From positions 1 through 64,000 of the forward strand of contig NZ_KQ040798.1 in NCBI RefSeq assembly GCF_000971985.1: a DNA stretch of 64,000 bases. The letters are read 5' to 3'. Below are positions 17,625-26,254 of this stretch, piece by piece. This DNA comes from Paenibacillus dauci (GTDB taxonomy: Bacteria > Bacillota > Bacilli > Paenibacillales > Paenibacillaceae). The notes beneath the pieces were generated by a model that saw nothing but the letters and a program-made list of their open reading frames with translations, was not told where the DNA came from and did no database searches. The stretch's first letter is position 1, and each line of letters begins with the position of its first letter. A program made the position numbers and the translations under genes.

Positions 17625-18575
17625 TTGTTTAAAAAAGTATTCGCACTGGGCATGACTATTGCCCTGGCTGCTGGTCTGACGGCCTGTGGCACCAATAGTT
17701 CGTCATCCGCCAGTTCTGGTAATTCCGCAGGCAGCACCAGCTTTGTACCCAAGGAACTGAAAGTACAGTTCGTTCCTTCCCAGAATGCAGAGACCCTCGA
17801 AGCCAAAGCCAAACCGCTGGAAAAATTGCTCGGCGACAAACTGGGTATTCCGATAAAGGTTACCGTATCTCCGGATTACAACACAATCGTTGAAGCCATG
17901 GCTTCCAAGCAGGTCGATGTAGGATTCCTGCCTCCAAATGCTTATGTACTGGCACACGACAATCGTAAAGCAGCAGACCTGCTGCTGCAGGCACAGCGCT
18001 ACGGTGTCAATGACGAGACCGGTCAACCGACAACCGACAAAGTCAATTTTTATAAAGCCATGATTATCGTCAAAAAAGACTCTCCTATCAAATCCCTCGC
18101 GGATCTGAAAGGCAAAAAAATGGGTTGGCAGGATGTAACGTCATCTGCAGGTTATGTATTCCCGGCCGCCGAGCTTAAAGCAGCCGGCGTTGATCCCGAT
18201 ACGGATGTACAGGGTGTAACCATCAAAGGTCATGACGCTGCTGTTATGGCTCTGTTGAACGGACAAGTCGATGCTGTCGCTATATTCCAGGATGCCCGTA
18301 ACACTGTGAAAAAAGATGTACCGGACGTTTTCGAACAGACACGTGTACTGCATTTCACCGCTCCGATCCCGAATGATACGATCAGCGTACGTTCCGATAT
18401 GGATCAAGCATGGCGCGACAAGATCAGTCAGGCATTTATCGATATTGGCAATGATCCTGAAGGTCAGAAAATCATCGAAGAAATCTACACTCATGTAGGT
18501 TACGAAAAAGGCGATGACAAAAACTTCGAGCCGGTACGCAAATACGCCGAAGCTGTAGGTCAGGCGACCAAGTAA
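17625..18575 (+). CDS. phnD: Phosphonate/phosphite-type ABC transporter, substrate-binding lipoprotein
   Basis: A 316-residue lipoprotein. The signal peptide ends in the lipobox LTAC with C21 as the lipidated residue, then a Ser/Asn-rich linker (22-40) and the PhnD periplasmic-binding fold (LKVQFVPSQNAETLEAKAKP start, VDVGFLPPNAY, LKGKKMGWQDVTSSAGY). It starts at TTG 17625 with AGGGGG 8 bases upstream. It is the first gene of phnD-phnC-phnE-phnE, separated from phnC by a hairpin. The ligand may be phosphonate, phosphite, hypophosphite or a phosphate ester; sequence alone does not decide. A possible PhoP-type repeat at 17465-17493 is too weak to call. Confidence 0.92.
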   Translation: MFKKVFALGMTIALAAGLTACGTNSSSSASSGNSAGSTSFVPKELKVQFVPSQNAETLEAKAKPLEKLLGDKLGIPIKVTVSPDYNTIVEAMASKQVDVGFLPPNAYVLAHDNRKAADLLLQAQRYGVNDETGQPTTDKVNFYKAMIIVKKDSPIKSLADLKGKKMGWQDVTSSAGYVFPAAELKAAGVDPDTDVQGVTIKGHDAAVMALLNGQVDAVAIFQDARNTVKKDVPDVFEQTRVLHFTAPIPNDTISVRSDMDQAWRDKISQAFIDIGNDPEGQKIIEEIYTHVGYEKGDDKNFEPVRKYAEAVGQATK

Positions 18576-18658
18576 TTCATTAGACGAATCTTTCTGTACT
18601 TCTGTTATTTACTCATAAGTTCAAGTTATTTTACTGATCCGTGCATTCACACTTTAAG

Positions 18659-18691
18659 GCAGCACCGTCCTTATTTTGCGGACGGTGCTGT
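18659..18691 (+). terminator. Intercistronic hairpin between phnD and phnC
   Basis: GGCAGCACCGTCC pairs with GGACGGTGCTGTC around a 7-9 base loop. The following bases, TATTGTAATTTCC, are a poor U-run, so it would give partial termination or protect the phnD mRNA 3' end, yielding more binding protein than transporter. Confidence 0.65.
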
Positions 18692-18725
18692 CTATTGTAA
18701 TTTCCTAATAGAAAGTGGGTCTCCC

Positions 18726-19562
18726 ATGATTGAATTCCATAATGTCTCCAAAGTCTATCCCAACGGTACCCGGGGGCTGAACAATATCAACCTGACTATC
18801 CATCAAGGCGAAATGGTCGTTATCGTCGGTCTGTCCGGCGCCGGCAAATCCACACTGCTACGCTCGATTAATCGACTGCATGATATTACCGAAGGCGATA
18901 TCCAGATTAACGGACAATCGATCACCGAGGCATCCGGCAGTGGACTACGCCGGATTCGCCGCGGGATCGGTATGATCTTCCAGAGCTTCAATCTGGTCAA
19001 ACGCTCTACCGTGCTGCGCAATGTATTATCCGGACGTGTCGGTCACCATTCTACACTTCGTACGGTACTCGGTATGTTCCCGGCTGAAGATACCGAACTG
19101 GCGATGGATGCACTGGAACGCGTCAATATCCGTGATAAAGCTTACAGCCGTGCAGATCAGCTGTCTGGTGGTCAGCAGCAGCGTGTCTCTATCGCCCGTG
19201 CGCTGGCGCAGCAGCCGCAGATTATTCTGGCGGATGAGCCAGTCGCTTCACTGGATCCGTTGACGACCCGCCAGGTTATGGATGATCTGCAGCGCATTAA
19301 CCGGGATCTGAATATTACGACGATCATCAATCTGCATTTTATCGATCTGGCACGTCAGTATGCGACCCGGATTATCGGACTGCGGGCAGGCGAAGTCGTA
19401 TTTGACGGTACACCGGAAGAAGCGACCGACGAAGTATTTTCCCATATTTACGGACGCTCTATTCATCGTGATGAAGTACTCGGTGATCATCCACCGGGTG
19501 AAGATATTGTGACGGTCATTCCGGATCCTGCTCCGGCTCGTACCGATGGAGTGAAATCATGA
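18726..19562 (+). CDS. phnC: Phosphonate-type ABC transporter, ATP-binding protein
   Basis: A 278-residue ABC ATPase energising uptake by the two PhnE subunits. Walker A GLSGAGKS at 35-42, signature LSGGQ at 146-150, Walker B ILADEP at 167-172, and the H-loop in INLHF. The PhnC subfamily is shown by [14 protein letters not shown] and by the neighbours. A C-terminal Pro-rich tail of about 25 residues (DHPPGEDIV onward) extends past the usual end. Its last four bases overlap the start of the first phnE (ATGA), indicating translational coupling. Confidence 0.95.
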   Translation: MIEFHNVSKVYPNGTRGLNNINLTIHQGEMVVIVGLSGAGKSTLLRSINRLHDITEGDIQINGQSITEASGSGLRRIRRGIGMIFQSFNLVKRSTVLRNVLSGRVGHHSTLRTVLGMFPAEDTELAMDALERVNIRDKAYSRADQLSGGQQQRVSIARALAQQPQIILADEPVASLDPLTTRQVMDDLQRINRDLNITTIINLHFIDLARQYATRIIGLRAGEVVFDGTPEEATDEVFSHIYGRSIHRDEVLGDHPPGEDIVTVIPDPAPARTDGVKS

Positions 19563-20338
19563 AGGCCGCTACTATCGAAGCTCCGCAGCGATACAAACGT
19601 TATCTGACCTGGATCTTTTTTGTCGTATTGATTGTTGTATGTGCGATTCAGACAGACGTCACTCCCTACCAGCTCATCGTCGGTCTCCCACAGATGGGGA
19701 CACTGCTGGCCGAGATGGTGCCACCAGACTGGAGTTATCTGCCAACCATCTGGAAACCCATGGTCGAGACGATCCAGATAGCTCTGGTTGGTACGATGCT
19801 GGGCGGTATCCTGGCGATTCCGTTTGCGCTGCTCTGTGCGTATAATGTAATGCCCAACCGTACGGTATCCGTACCGGTTCGTCTGATTCTGAATCTGGTT
19901 CGTACGGTTCCCGATCTGCTGTTTGCAGCCATTTTTGTTGCGATTTTTGGGATTGGTCCTTTTGCCGGAATGCTGGCTATTATGTTCTTTTCGTTTGGAT
20001 TGATTGCCAAGCTGACCTTTGAGGCCATTGAATCCATCGATCCGGGTCCGCTGGAAGCGATGACTGCTGTAGGTGCGAATAAAATCCAATTAATCGTCTT
20101 TGGCGTTCTTCCCCAGGCGATGCCTCATTATATGTCCTATCTGCTGTATGCTTTTGAAGTAAATGTCCGTGCCGCTTCCGTACTCGGTCTGGTCGGGGCA
20201 GGCGGGATTGGTCTGCTGCTGGATCGGTCGCTCGGATTGTTCCGGTATGACCGGGCAGCGATTATTATTTTACTGACACTGGTCATTGTGCTTGTGATTG
20301 ACTATGGCAGTACGGTATTACGGAGGAAACTGCTATGA
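19559..20338 (+). CDS. phnE: Phosphonate-type ABC transporter permease, first subunit
   Basis: A 259-residue inner-membrane permease with about six transmembrane segments. The EAA loop that docks on PhnC is visible at [18 protein letters not shown]. It couples to phnC upstream and to the second permease downstream through four-base ATGA overlaps. Together the two distinct permeases likely form a heterodimer, as in other Firmicutes phnDCEE systems. Confidence 0.93.
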   Translation: MKAATIEAPQRYKRYLTWIFFVVLIVVCAIQTDVTPYQLIVGLPQMGTLLAEMVPPDWSYLPTIWKPMVETIQIALVGTMLGGILAIPFALLCAYNVMPNRTVSVPVRLILNLVRTVPDLLFAAIFVAIFGIGPFAGMLAIMFFSFGLIAKLTFEAIESIDPGPLEAMTAVGANKIQLIVFGVLPQAMPHYMSYLLYAFEVNVRAASVLGLVGAGGIGLLLDRSLGLFRYDRAAIIILLTLVIVLVIDYGSTVLRRKLL

Positions 20339-21129
20339 ATACATTAACGACCAAACCGCTCTGGTATCGTATACGTCCCTGGGTGTGGATTATACTGCTG
20401 ATTGCCATTTACCTGTGGGCATTTAATGGGCTGAATTTTGAAGGCGTCCAGTCTACTGCCAAAAGTGTATCCCTCTCCATCATCGACGGCTTTGCTCATC
20501 CGGACTGGGATTATGTCTATGATCCTGAAGGTGAAGATCTGCTGCGCGGACTGCTGGATACGCTGATCATTTCAATTCTCGGTACATTTGTATCTGCTTT
20601 TCTGTGTATCCCCTTTGCTTTCTGGGCTGCTGCCAATGTGAGTCGTCTGCGCGCCGTTTCAGGTACGGGTAAAGTAGTGCTGAGCGTTATTCGCGTATTT
20701 CCCGAGATGATTGTAGCCATTCTGTTTATCAAAGCAGTCGGTCCCGGTTCATTTGCCGGTGTACTGGCGCTGGGTGTCCATTCGATCGGTATGCTCGCCA
20801 AGTTGTACTCCGAATCGATTGAGACGATTGATCCGGGCCCTTCCGAAGCACTGACTGCCGCCGGAGCAAGTAAGCTGCAGGTACTATGGTTTGCTGTACT
20901 GCCGCAGGTCATTCCACAATTCTTGTCTTATTCACTATACCGTTTCGAAATTAACATGCGCTCGGCTACTACACTCGGTCTGGTCGGAGCGGGCGGGATC
21001 GGTACTCCACTGCTGTTTGCCCTACAAATGCGCAACTGGAACCGTGTTGGCGTGATACTGTTGGGAATTATTATTCTGGTAGTGCTGACGGATTTGATTT
21101 CCGGTTGGATTCGTAAACGCATTGTGTAA
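20335..21129 (+). CDS. phnE: Phosphonate-type ABC transporter permease, second subunit
   Basis: A 264-residue permease, a diverged paralogue of the previous one, with EAA loop IDPGPSEALTAAGASKLQ and the same [11 protein letters not shown] segment. It overlaps the upstream gene by four bases and is followed by a strong terminator. No phnGHIJKLM, phnX or phnA gene follows, so the operon supplies import only. Confidence 0.93.
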   Translation: MNTLTTKPLWYRIRPWVWIILLIAIYLWAFNGLNFEGVQSTAKSVSLSIIDGFAHPDWDYVYDPEGEDLLRGLLDTLIISILGTFVSAFLCIPFAFWAAANVSRLRAVSGTGKVVLSVIRVFPEMIVAILFIKAVGPGSFAGVLALGVHSIGMLAKLYSESIETIDPGPSEALTAAGASKLQVLWFAVLPQVIPQFLSYSLYRFEINMRSATTLGLVGAGGIGTPLLFALQMRNWNRVGVILLGIIILVVLTDLISGWIRKRIV

Positions 21130-21174
21130 GCAAATGGTATCTTCCCTCTACAGATATCTGGAGATCCACAAAAT

Positions 21175-21222
21175 AAAAAGGCTGCTTCCTTTCCCTGGTG
21201 GGCTTGGACAAGCAGCCTTTTT
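21175..21222. terminator. Terminator between phnE and the anti-sigma gene
   Basis: AAAAAGGCTGCTT pairs with AAGCAGCCTTTTT around a 20-base loop. U-runs on both strands suit the convergent genes on either side. Confidence 0.85.
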
Positions 21223-21251
21223 ATCTTTATTCATGTATACTGAACGCTCGT

Positions 21252-22661
21252 TTATCTTATTTGCTCTTTAAATGGATGATCCGGATAGATAATGCTGCTC
21301 GGATCATCCAACATTTTAAAGGTAAGCGGCTGATGATACTTCTCCGTGCTGTCTATCGAAATCTCGTAGCCTTTATACTCTGCTCCTTCGTGAAGCTGCT
21401 GTTGCTGCAACTTGTAGCTTTTTCCCGAAGCATCCGTAAACGTGTCCATCGCTATAAAATTACGATCGTCATATGGATCTATTGAAGGATAAGTCAGTCC
21501 AATTCGGATTTTCTGTTTATCTGTATCTTTCGTAATAGACTTGATCCGTGTTCGGGTATCGGATGAATTAATAATTTTCTTTTGCCGGGTATCTATAGTT
21601 AATGTGAATGGTTCCGGCTGACTAAGTTTGATTCTGGCAAAATTTATCCACAATGATTGATCTTTTTCAAAATAAGTACTGGTGTAATAAGAAAGCAAAT
21701 GTGTAGTATCGCCATCTTCATAGTAACTGCCATCTTCCTGCAAAAGCGGTATATGTCCCAAGCCATTAGGTTCATTAACCAGTAAATCTACTCCTACATC
21801 ACTCAAATTTCTTCCACCATGAGGCTTCATTGTGTAATCAAGTTCGGTACGAAGCGGTGTCTGCCGAAGTTCACTCAATTGTACAGAATAATCCTGAAAA
21901 GCATACGTACGATGAAGTTGCTCTATACGCTCCATACCTTTATAACGAGAAGTATCTATTGCAAATGGCATACGAATATATTCAAAATCCGTTCCTGTAC
22001 TGCCATTGGATACTTCAAGAGACAGTACCATCTTGGCCGGGATCTCATTTCCTTTTGTAAAATCGAAAACAAAAGCTCCTTGATTGACATTGTTGGTGCT
22101 GCCCGACATTGAGAAATTATTATAATAGCTGCCAATCACCATGCTCTGTTCGGTATTCATCAGAGCTGTCGAGACATTATTACCAATACGGATACGCTGA
22201 TGGGTAGTATTCTCAATGGTATACAGTACAATGACACGCTGGCTGTCTGCTACAACACCATCCAGCTGTATTTTATAATTCCCTTGCGTTAACTTCTGAT
22301 TAAGGGGCTGATACAATCCATGTTCTATCGCGGGCTGAAGCGTATAGCGAAACATATCCAGCCGATTCAGATCGCTCACATATTCAGGAACTTCGCCACT
22401 ATTGATTTCTCTCATTACTTTCTCCGAAGCTTGTTCCTGGCCAACAACCGCTATTGTTCCTGCTCCAAGCAATATGATCAATGCGGCGGCAGCTCCCAAT
22501 AACGGACCAAGCACTCGCTTGCGGTGAGACCTCCGTTGCTGATGTGCCTGATGAATGCCAGCACGAATGGCACTATCCAACCGTTGATCATCTATTTGTT
22601 CAGCTTGGCGCTTTATTTTTCCGGCGTGATTTTGCAGGTTCTGATCATTTTGTTCGTTCAT
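21252..22661 (-). CDS. DUF4179-type anti-sigma / ECF-associated membrane protein
   Basis: A 469-residue protein. About 1-45 is a hydrophilic cytoplasmic part that could bind the sigma factor; one transmembrane segment follows (LGPLLGAAAALIILLGAGTIAVV, about 50-72); the rest is a large extracytoplasmic beta-rich region with the DUF4179 pattern (AIEHGLYQPLNQKLTQGNYK). The start at 22661 has GGAGG 11 bases upstream and lies inside the end of the sigma gene, a 17-base overlap showing coupling. It is probably the cognate anti-sigma factor or surface sensor for that sigma factor; the inducing stress is unknown. Confidence 0.8.
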   Translation of the reverse strand: MNEQNDQNLQNHAGKIKRQAEQIDDQRLDSAIRAGIHQAHQQRRSHRKRVLGPLLGAAAALIILLGAGTIAVVGQEQASEKVMREINSGEVPEYVSDLNRLDMFRYTLQPAIEHGLYQPLNQKLTQGNYKIQLDGVVADSQRVIVLYTIENTTHQRIRIGNNVSTALMNTEQSMVIGSYYNNFSMSGSTNNVNQGAFVFDFTKGNEIPAKMVLSLEVSNGSTGTDFEYIRMPFAIDTSRYKGMERIEQLHRTYAFQDYSVQLSELRQTPLRTELDYTMKPHGGRNLSDVGVDLLVNEPNGLGHIPLLQEDGSYYEDGDTTHLLSYYTSTYFEKDQSLWINFARIKLSQPEPFTLTIDTRQKKIINSSDTRTRIKSITKDTDKQKIRIGLTYPSIDPYDDRNFIAMDTFTDASGKSYKLQQQQLHEGAEYKGYEISIDSTEKYHQPLTFKMLDDPSSIIYPDHPFKEQIR

Positions 22662-23181
22662 GCCACAGTTCACCTCCGAGATACATTTTGTTCCGAATCT
22701 GCTTGAGTCCCTGATGAATCCAAGTTTTGATTGTTCCTTCAGATCGTTCCAATACGCGGGCAATCTCCGTTACGGTCATATCATCATAATATTTCAAGAT
22801 GAGAACATGACGATAATTGGGCTTGAGCCGGTCCAGTGCTTTCTCCAGATCGAGTCGATCTTCTTCTTTCATTTCGGTAATCTGATCTGCCATATGATGT
22901 TCGGTCAAATGAATGCTGCGTTTGCGGCGCTTTAGTTCATCCATGCAGCAATGAATCAGAATGCGAATCAGCCATGGTATAAATGCACCGGGATCGCGCA
23001 ACTTATGACATTTAATCAATCCTCGGCAGGTCATCTCCTGCAGCATTTCCAGAGCATCTCCTTCGCTGCGCATATAGCCGTAGGCAATACCATACAAACG
23101 ACGGCGGTGCAGTGATACCAATCGGTAGTATGCTTCTTCATCTCCATTGCAGGCAGCGGCTGCCCATTCTTTCTCTTCCAC
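22645..23181 (-). CDS. RNA polymerase sigma factor, ECF (sigma-70) family
   Basis: A 178-residue sigma factor with region 2 (about 10-80, including the GDALEMLQEM segment and PWLIRILIHCCMDELKRRKR) and region 4 (about 110-165, LKPNYRHVLILKYYDDMTVTEIA and SEGTIKTWIHQGLKQIR), linked without region 3. It starts at GTG 23181, with AAAGGGG 6 bases upstream. It overlaps the anti-sigma gene. Several features (HCCM) are typical of Paenibacillus/Bacillus ECF factors paired with DUF4179 proteins. Confidence 0.92.
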   Translation of the reverse strand: MEEKEWAAAACNGDEEAYYRLVSLHRRRLYGIAYGYMRSEGDALEMLQEMTCRGLIKCHKLRDPGAFIPWLIRILIHCCMDELKRRKRSIHLTEHHMADQITEMKEEDRLDLEKALDRLKPNYRHVLILKYYDDMTVTEIARVLERSEGTIKTWIHQGLKQIRNKMYLGGELWHERTK

Positions 23182-23315
23182 AGGATACCCCTTTCCTATT
23201 GTCTGATGATGTTACTATGTACATGGATATGATTACTGCTACAGGACGCTTTTGTATATCGCTCTGTATATATAGGACTATTCAATGGCATAAAGCGTTT
23301 TTTATTTTTCCATAT

Positions 23316-23345
23316 TAAAAAGGAAGCTGCTTCTACAGCTCCCCC
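23316..23345 (-). terminator. Terminator after the methyltransferase gene
   Basis: On the minus strand GGGAGCTG and CAGCTTCC form a short stem around TAGAAG, followed by TTTTTAAT. Confidence 0.6.
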
Positions 23346-23373
23346 AAATTCTTACTGTAATCAATCGTCTTCT

Positions 23374-24105
23374 TTATCCCCGCTTGACTGCTTTGAAAAT
23401 AATAAAAGACGGCTTCCGCCACTCATTCACAAGCTTGGGCATCTTTTCGGTCGCGCCCGGGATCGGTTCAGGCTCGTTTACCTGCTCAATCTGCAATCCA
23501 TGGCGAATCATACCATTGAGCAGAGTAGACAAAGTACGATGATATTTGATCACATCATCTACTACCCAGTGGGTATGGCGAATGCCTTCTTCTGCATAGT
23601 TATCCAATGCATAATACAGCCGCTTACCTTCATGATCCTCGATCCAGCCATCCATATCCAGCTTGGCAGTTGTTACCGGATGCTCTGTAGAAAATACCAG
23701 ATATCCGCCCGGACGCAGCCAGCCTGCAATCCGGCTCATCAGTGCATCATAATCTTCCACATAATGAAAAGCGAGCGAGCTGACAATCAGATCAAAAGAT
23801 GCCGGAGTAAAATCCAGCTCTTCCATCGGCCCATGAATATACTGCACCTGTGGATGCTCCGGTGCCTGGTTAAGCATTTTGGCTGAGATATCTGCACCCG
23901 TAACATGTGCTGCTCCCTGACCAATCATATAAGCAGCCAACTGACCGGAGCCGCATCCCATATCCAGTATCGTTTTGCCCTGAAGCTCGGGCAACATTCC
24001 CATTAGGGCAGGCTGTTCTACAAAGTCATTGTATGTAATCCCTGTATTGCGTAATCGCTGATAATATTCAAAAAACTCCGGGTTATCATAAATATTTTGA
24101 CGCAT
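23374..24105 (-). CDS. Class I SAM-dependent methyltransferase
   Basis: A 243-residue Rossmann-fold methyltransferase. Motif I ILDMGCGSGQLA at about 45-57, an acidic D after strand 2 (TGADIS), SFDLIVSSLAFHYVED at about 103-118 and LRPGGYLVFSTEHP at about 130-143. Closest in pattern to the UbiE/Tam-like small-molecule methyltransferases; the substrate is unknown. AGGAGG lies 8 bases before the ATG. It is monocistronic and divergent from the small gene at 24247. Confidence 0.9.
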   Translation of the reverse strand: MRQNIYDNPEFFEYYQRLRNTGITYNDFVEQPALMGMLPELQGKTILDMGCGSGQLAAYMIGQGAAHVTGADISAKMLNQAPEHPQVQYIHGPMEELDFTPASFDLIVSSLAFHYVEDYDALMSRIAGWLRPGGYLVFSTEHPVTTAKLDMDGWIEDHEGKRLYYALDNYAEEGIRHTHWVVDDVIKYHRTLSTLLNGMIRHGLQIEQVNEPEPIPGATEKMPKLVNEWRKPSFIIFKAVKRG

Positions 24106-24246
24106 ATATACTCCTCCTTTACCAGTAGTCTAACCGGGAAATGATGGAATTTGTAGCTCAGGTCTGTTATTTTAAATGTACCTATCGTTAAGCGCAAGTA
24201 TCCATTTACAAAAATACCAAGTTCATTATACAAGAGGTGAATGATC

Positions 24247-24534
24247 ATGAAATCCCGATTAGCACGGTTAGCTGTTATGGGTGTTATCGCTATCATTGCA
24301 TTAACATTCATTTACTATAGCGGTATCCAGAGAATCGAAGGCATTTATCAGGTGGTCGGTGTCACGGACAAAGGCATTATTATTCAGCGCGATGGCGAAG
24401 AGCATGATGTACGGACTACCCCTGATATGATGGCGCTGATTCAGATGGATCATTTCTACGATATACAATATGAGAAAAAGCCGCTTCAAGCGCCGACGCT
24501 TAACTATATCCGTCCCCAGCCCTCAGGCAGTTAA
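24247..24534 (+). CDS. Small membrane-anchored hypothetical protein, 95 residues
   Basis: It has a basic N-terminus, one transmembrane segment (about 6-25, RLAVMGVIAIIALTFIYY) and a short extracytoplasmic region with two strand-like stretches (IEGIYQVVGVTDKGIIIQRDGEEHDV). The start at 24247 is preferred to the ATG six bases upstream because GAGG lies 9 bases before it. I do not recognise the family. It is followed by a hairpin terminator at 24608. Confidence 0.65.
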   Translation: MKSRLARLAVMGVIAIIALTFIYYSGIQRIEGIYQVVGVTDKGIIIQRDGEEHDVRTTPDMMALIQMDHFYDIQYEKKPLQAPTLNYIRPQPSGS

Positions 24535-24607
24535 GCTGCCCAATTCTTCAGGCTTGAACATTTAGATCCAATCGGCATACATGTATCATAGTTATTTTCT
24601 ATATAAA

Positions 24608-24650
24608 TAAAGAGCCAACTTTATCCATGAAGTGGCTCTCACCATTTTTA
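24608..24650. terminator. Bidirectional terminator
   Basis: AGAGCCAACTT pairs with AAGTGGCTCT around TATCCATG; a U-run follows on plus (CACCATTTTT) and TCTTTATTTAT on minus. It separates the convergent small membrane gene and the nucleotidyltransferase gene. Confidence 0.7.
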
Positions 24651-24686
24651 CTTACCAAAAGTGAAGTTATCCATACGTAGATAGAA

Positions 24687-25568
24687 TCAGATAAGATCCA
24701 GCAACTTCACAAAAGTCTGCTCGTTAATTCCCACACGATTCATTATTTTTCGAAGCTCTGTTGCTGTCTGAGCGAAATAAATACTCTCTTCCTGATTGCC
24801 TTTATATTTTTTAATATCATAACTATTGCTCACCTGTGGATATAAATAATGTAGATCCTCCACTAGCACTTTATACATATCTGCTCTGGTAATGGAAGCA
24901 TCCAACCTGCATTCTTCTACCAAGGTATGCATAGTGAGTTGAAGTGCTTGTTCATCATACGAAGGATGGGACAACAGATACTGCAGATCATATAGATCTT
25001 TGAATCTGGCTCTTACTATCGTCTGATGCAGCTTCCAGGCCACCTGAATACCCAGCGGCACAGTAGATGATAAATGGAAGCTGTCTCCCTGTAGTGGATA
25101 ATACTCCAGTGGCACAGGCTGAACTACCATTTCCAAATTGAATGAGACGTCCAGTGGAATCTCATCATACCATTCATTCTCTGCTAGCTCTCCTGTCAAG
25201 GAATAGGCAATATCGGTGTTGACTGTCGGAAAGTCATCCGCCATCGCATAGTCAATACTTCTCCAAAATGCATTTTTTCGGAAGCTTCGGAAAGTAACCC
25301 CGTCTCGCAGATCCAGCTCGGTTACCTGAATCATCCAATCCGTAAAAATCTGACGGGCCTGTTCAGGTTGTTCAATTTTCCCGCCATACAGGAAATCGAT
25401 ATCTTCCACATTACGGATATCACGGTTACTCAAATACTGTCTGGTGAGCAGACTTCCTTTTAAAATAAAAGGCATATCCACAAGCGCAGCTCTCCGCAGA
25501 AGACCCTCAATCGCAAGCAATTGTCGGATCTCATAATCCAGTTCTTCTACATTACCATTATTCATCAT
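24687..25568 (-). CDS. AbiEii/AbiGii-like nucleotidyltransferase
   Basis: A 293-residue protein with the minimal nucleotidyltransferase signature: KGS at 37-39, then R and the acidic pair DID at 56-58 (NVEDIDFLY), and a third carboxylate D140 in IPLDVSF. A helical C-terminal half includes KDLYDLQYLL, a motif common in AbiEii-type proteins. It begins at 25568, four bases inside the upstream gene (ATGA), after GGAGG. In AbiE systems a nucleotidyltransferase toxin follows a winged-helix antitoxin; here the coupled upstream protein is not winged-helix. Toxin activity is therefore open; tRNA or small-molecule nucleotidylation is equally possible. Confidence 0.75.
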   Translation of the reverse strand: MMNNGNVEELDYEIRQLLAIEGLLRRAALVDMPFILKGSLLTRQYLSNRDIRNVEDIDFLYGGKIEQPEQARQIFTDWMIQVTELDLRDGVTFRSFRKNAFWRSIDYAMADDFPTVNTDIAYSLTGELAENEWYDEIPLDVSFNLEMVVQPVPLEYYPLQGDSFHLSSTVPLGIQVAWKLHQTIVRARFKDLYDLQYLLSHPSYDEQALQLTMHTLVEECRLDASITRADMYKVLVEDLHYLYPQVSNSYDIKKYKGNQEESIYFAQTATELRKIMNRVGINEQTFVKLLDLI

Positions 25569-26164
25569 GCTTTCTCCTCCATTTGAATCCATCCCTTGTC
25601 TAGCTCTTCACGACTATCGTAGATACAAAGTTCATATTGTTCTTTGAGCATTTCAATCTCGTGAGTTTTTAGAATTTCTTTGATTCGGCTCACTCTCTCC
25701 CTAAATTTGGTGCTACTCTCGTAGTTGCGTACGGTGACAAATCTTATTTTGCCATTGGCATTCAGTGAGTTGCGGGAAATATGACCACCATCTGCTTCAC
25801 ATAACTGCTTGAGTTGTGCCAGATCTTCGGTATGTACTTTGCCATGCCATTCAAAATAAGGAGTAGAATAAGCAGTGACTGGATGATCAAAGTATCGATC
25901 ATCTACAGGCGGAATCTCTACTTTGGTACGGACAATAGTAAATCCGCTCTGCTGAAATTGCATAGCGATCCGGTCTATGTCTTCACGTGCTTCCTGGAAG
26001 CTACTCCGCTCAACCCATCCAGTTACCATTGGCTGATTAATATAATTCCCATGATCCAGTACAATCATGACAGGCTTCACGCCCTGTGCATTGCAGGCGG
26101 CGATAAAGGCTTCCTTTTCTTCTATATTTAAATCGTTGACGGTCAAATGATATTCAAATTCCAT
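25565..26164 (-). CDS. Unrecognised protein coupled to the nucleotidyltransferase
   Basis: A 199-residue soluble protein whose family I cannot name. It appears to contain two similar halves, each strand-helix-strand-strand-helix-strand: residues 1-80 (EYHLTV, helix EEKEAFIAACNAQG, VKPVMIV, helix REDIDRIAMQFQQ, TIVRTKVE) and 98-185 (YFEWHGKV, helix EDLAQLKQLCEADG, IRFVTVR, helix RERVSRIKEIL, YELCIYD). This suggests a duplicated ferredoxin-like fold (inference). AGGAG lies upstream of the ATG. Its stop overlaps the nucleotidyltransferase start by four bases, so both are made together and may interact. Confidence 0.7.
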   Translation of the reverse strand: MEFEYHLTVNDLNIEEKEAFIAACNAQGVKPVMIVLDHGNYINQPMVTGWVERSSFQEAREDIDRIAMQFQQSGFTIVRTKVEIPPVDDRYFDHPVTAYSTPYFEWHGKVHTEDLAQLKQLCEADGGHISRNSLNANGKIRFVTVRNYESSTKFRERVSRIKEILKTHEIEMLKEQYELCIYDSREELDKGWIQMEEKA

Positions 26165-26254
26165 AACTTTCTCCTCATTTTAAATATACAGCCAGAAAGC
26201 ATCACATGTGAATGGAGCTGTTTGACTGTTATGTTCACTTATTGAAAATCATGC

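Noticed and set aside
24687-26164. Classical AbiE type IV toxin-antitoxin pair
   Set aside because: The upstream gene is not a winged-helix AbiEi-type antitoxin, so I give only an AbiEii-like transferase with an unknown partner.
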